A DNA stretch of 14,955 bases, taken from assembly GCA_902462035.1 (NCBI GenBank), contig CABQAC010000018.1, positions 1-14,955 on the forward strand. Direction: 5' to 3'. The notes below the pieces were generated by a model that was given only the letters and a program-made list of their open reading frames with translations, was not told the origin of the DNA and ran no database searches. Position 1 is the stretch's first letter, and every line of letters starts with the position of its first letter. Source of the DNA: an uncultured Eubacteriales bacterium (GTDB taxonomy: Bacteria > Bacillota > Clostridia > Oscillospirales > Acutalibacteraceae). A program made the translations under genes and the position numbers. Shown in pieces: positions 14,012-14,955 of the stretch.

Positions 14012-14955
14012 TTATGATTGTGCGTCATACCAGGCCTGGTATTCCTCCAGTATTTTATTACCTTTTTCCGCATCAAATTTTGCTTTGAGTTCTTCAAACT
14101 TTTCGTCGCTGTATCCTTTTACGATCATTTCCATAACGCCGTCCAGAACGGTCTGTTGTAATTGAGCGTTGAAACTTCCGCTTGCAGGCACGTCAAACGG
14201 CGCGTAAAGAACCTCATTTGTTTTTTTGTACTGTTCTGCATAGGCGCTGGGCTTGTCAAACCCTTCCAATTTGTTTGCGTAATTATCCCAGCTATTATCC
14301 AAAAGTATCCGGCTGTAATAGCCTTTATAAGTAATATCGGCAAAGGCGGGAAGCGTTTTAATTTCGTCGCCATTTTTTTGGTAATGCACGCCTTCTTCCC
14401 CAAGGCAGATACGGTTGACAATCTCTTCGTCGGCATTGCATTTTTCCAAAAAAGCCACGCAGTCGTATGCTTTATCCTCGCTTGTCTTTGGAACAATCCA
14501 GGCCATGCTAACAAGCGCCTGGGATAGATGCCCCTGTTCCCCGTTTTTACCCACGGGAGGGGCGATATATTCCAGCTTTCCACCTGGATTTTTTTCTTTA
14601 AACGCGTCCATTTGTCTGACAATTTCTACTACATTGATGGACATCATAAAACCGTTTCCGCCAATCATTTTTTGCATGGTTTCTTTATCCACCAGGAATT
14701 CCGGACTGATCAATCCTTCTGTATAAAGCCTATTCATATACTGAATAAATTCTTTTCCCCGGTCGGTCAGAAGCGGAAAAACAGCTTGTCCGTCTTCTAT
14801 TAAGAAGTTGGCGTTGCGGTCGCTATAAATACCAAAGGCGCCCATAAAATCAGTAAGCCGTCCAAAATTTCCATCTATAACCAAGGGAATCACGTCCGGT
14901 TTGGCCGCTTTGACGGCTTTTAGGCAGTTGTAGTAGTCATCCAAAGTTTTGGGAA
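14012..14955 (-). CDS. ABC-transporter extracellular solute-binding protein, C-terminal part, 5' end outside window
   Basis: About 314 residues are visible and the frame stays open to the right edge, so the lipoprotein signal and N-terminal lobe are missing. It resembles the LplA/YtcQ type of sugar-binding proteins of Firmicutes: LKAVKAAKPDVIPL near the hinge, an IQYMNRLYTEGLISPEFL helix, ALVSMAWIVPKTSEDK, and C-terminal helices ending in ILEEYQAWYDAQS. Such lipoproteins deliver oligosaccharides or modified sugars to a pair of permeases, whose genes would lie upstream of the window. Being first in line with the enzyme genes, and near a YesM/YesN pair, it points to a sugar-uptake operon. The C-terminal region is rich in Lys, Glu and Tyr as usual. 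The substrate is not predictable. Confidence 0.88.
   Translation of the reverse strand, partial: PKTLDDYYNCLKAVKAAKPDVIPLVIDGNFGRLTDFMGAFGIYSDRNANFLIEDGQAVFPLLTDRGKEFIQYMNRLYTEGLISPEFLVDKETMQKMIGGNGFMMSINVVEIVRQMDAFKEKNPGGKLEYIAPPVGKNGEQGHLSQALVSMAWIVPKTSEDKAYDCVAFLEKCNADEEIVNRICLGEEGVHYQKNGDEIKTLPAFADITYKGYYSRILLDNSWDNYANKLEGFDKPSAYAEQYKKTNEVLYAPFDVPASGSFNAQLQQTVLDGVMEMIVKGYSDEKFEELKAKFDAEKGNKILEEYQAWYDAQS

Noticed and set aside
1..14955. tRNA, rRNA, CRISPR array, transposase or phage genes
   Set aside because: No such signatures were seen on either strand; the hairpins noted do not form regular spaced repeats.

Overview
The window looks like a chromosomal stretch of a gut-type Firmicute (Clostridia, probably near the Oscillospirales/Ruminococcaceae). 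The reasons are strong AGGAGG-type ribosome binding sites, TRTGnTATAAT-type extended -10 promoters, a YesM/YesN two-component pair, a family-1-like sugar-binding protein, and moderately high GC in housekeeping genes beside AT-rich regulatory genes. This placement is inferred from gene content; no rRNA or other marker is present.

Left part, plus strand (1-3954). It begins with the C-terminal third of a LacZ-type beta-galactosidase, followed 35 bases later by a nitrilase-superfamily amidohydrolase that is probably co-transcribed. A 575-base gap with a bidirectional terminator (2069-2107) follows. A near-consensus promoter (TTGACA-17-TACAAT) then drives guaB (IMP dehydrogenase) through a leader of about 175 nt that can fold into a closed multi-stem structure. 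A 13-bp hairpin terminator ends guaB.

Restriction-modification island (about 4000-6145). A plus-strand D12-class DNA adenine methyltransferase faces a minus-strand BglII/BstYI-family restriction endonuclease. They meet tail to tail, and the palindrome TTATAA supplies the stop codon of both genes. No controller (C) protein gene is present. The methyltransferase leader instead holds two candidate promoters and two hairpins.

Right part, all minus strand, read from 14955 down to 6309. Order: ABC-transporter solute-binding protein (cut by the right edge), a perfect 17-bp palindrome hairpin, FAD-dependent oxidoreductase (GTG start), a five-motif beta-propeller protein, an RmlD/epimerase-like NAD(P) reductase, a xylose-isomerase-like TIM-barrel protein, and a terminator (9877-9904). 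After an AT-rich gap with a promoter come a YesM-type sensor kinase and an overlapping YesN-type AraC response regulator. The likely logic is that the kinase senses an extracellular sugar or its uptake, the regulator switches on the transporter operon, and the redox and isomerase enzymes process the imported compound. The substrate cannot be read from the sequence. This enzyme set is the best candidate for an undescribed catabolic pathway here, and the compact restriction-modification pair is the clearest defence system. The 9730-9921 gap also holds an ATG-less 64-codon open frame that may be the tail of a lost gene.
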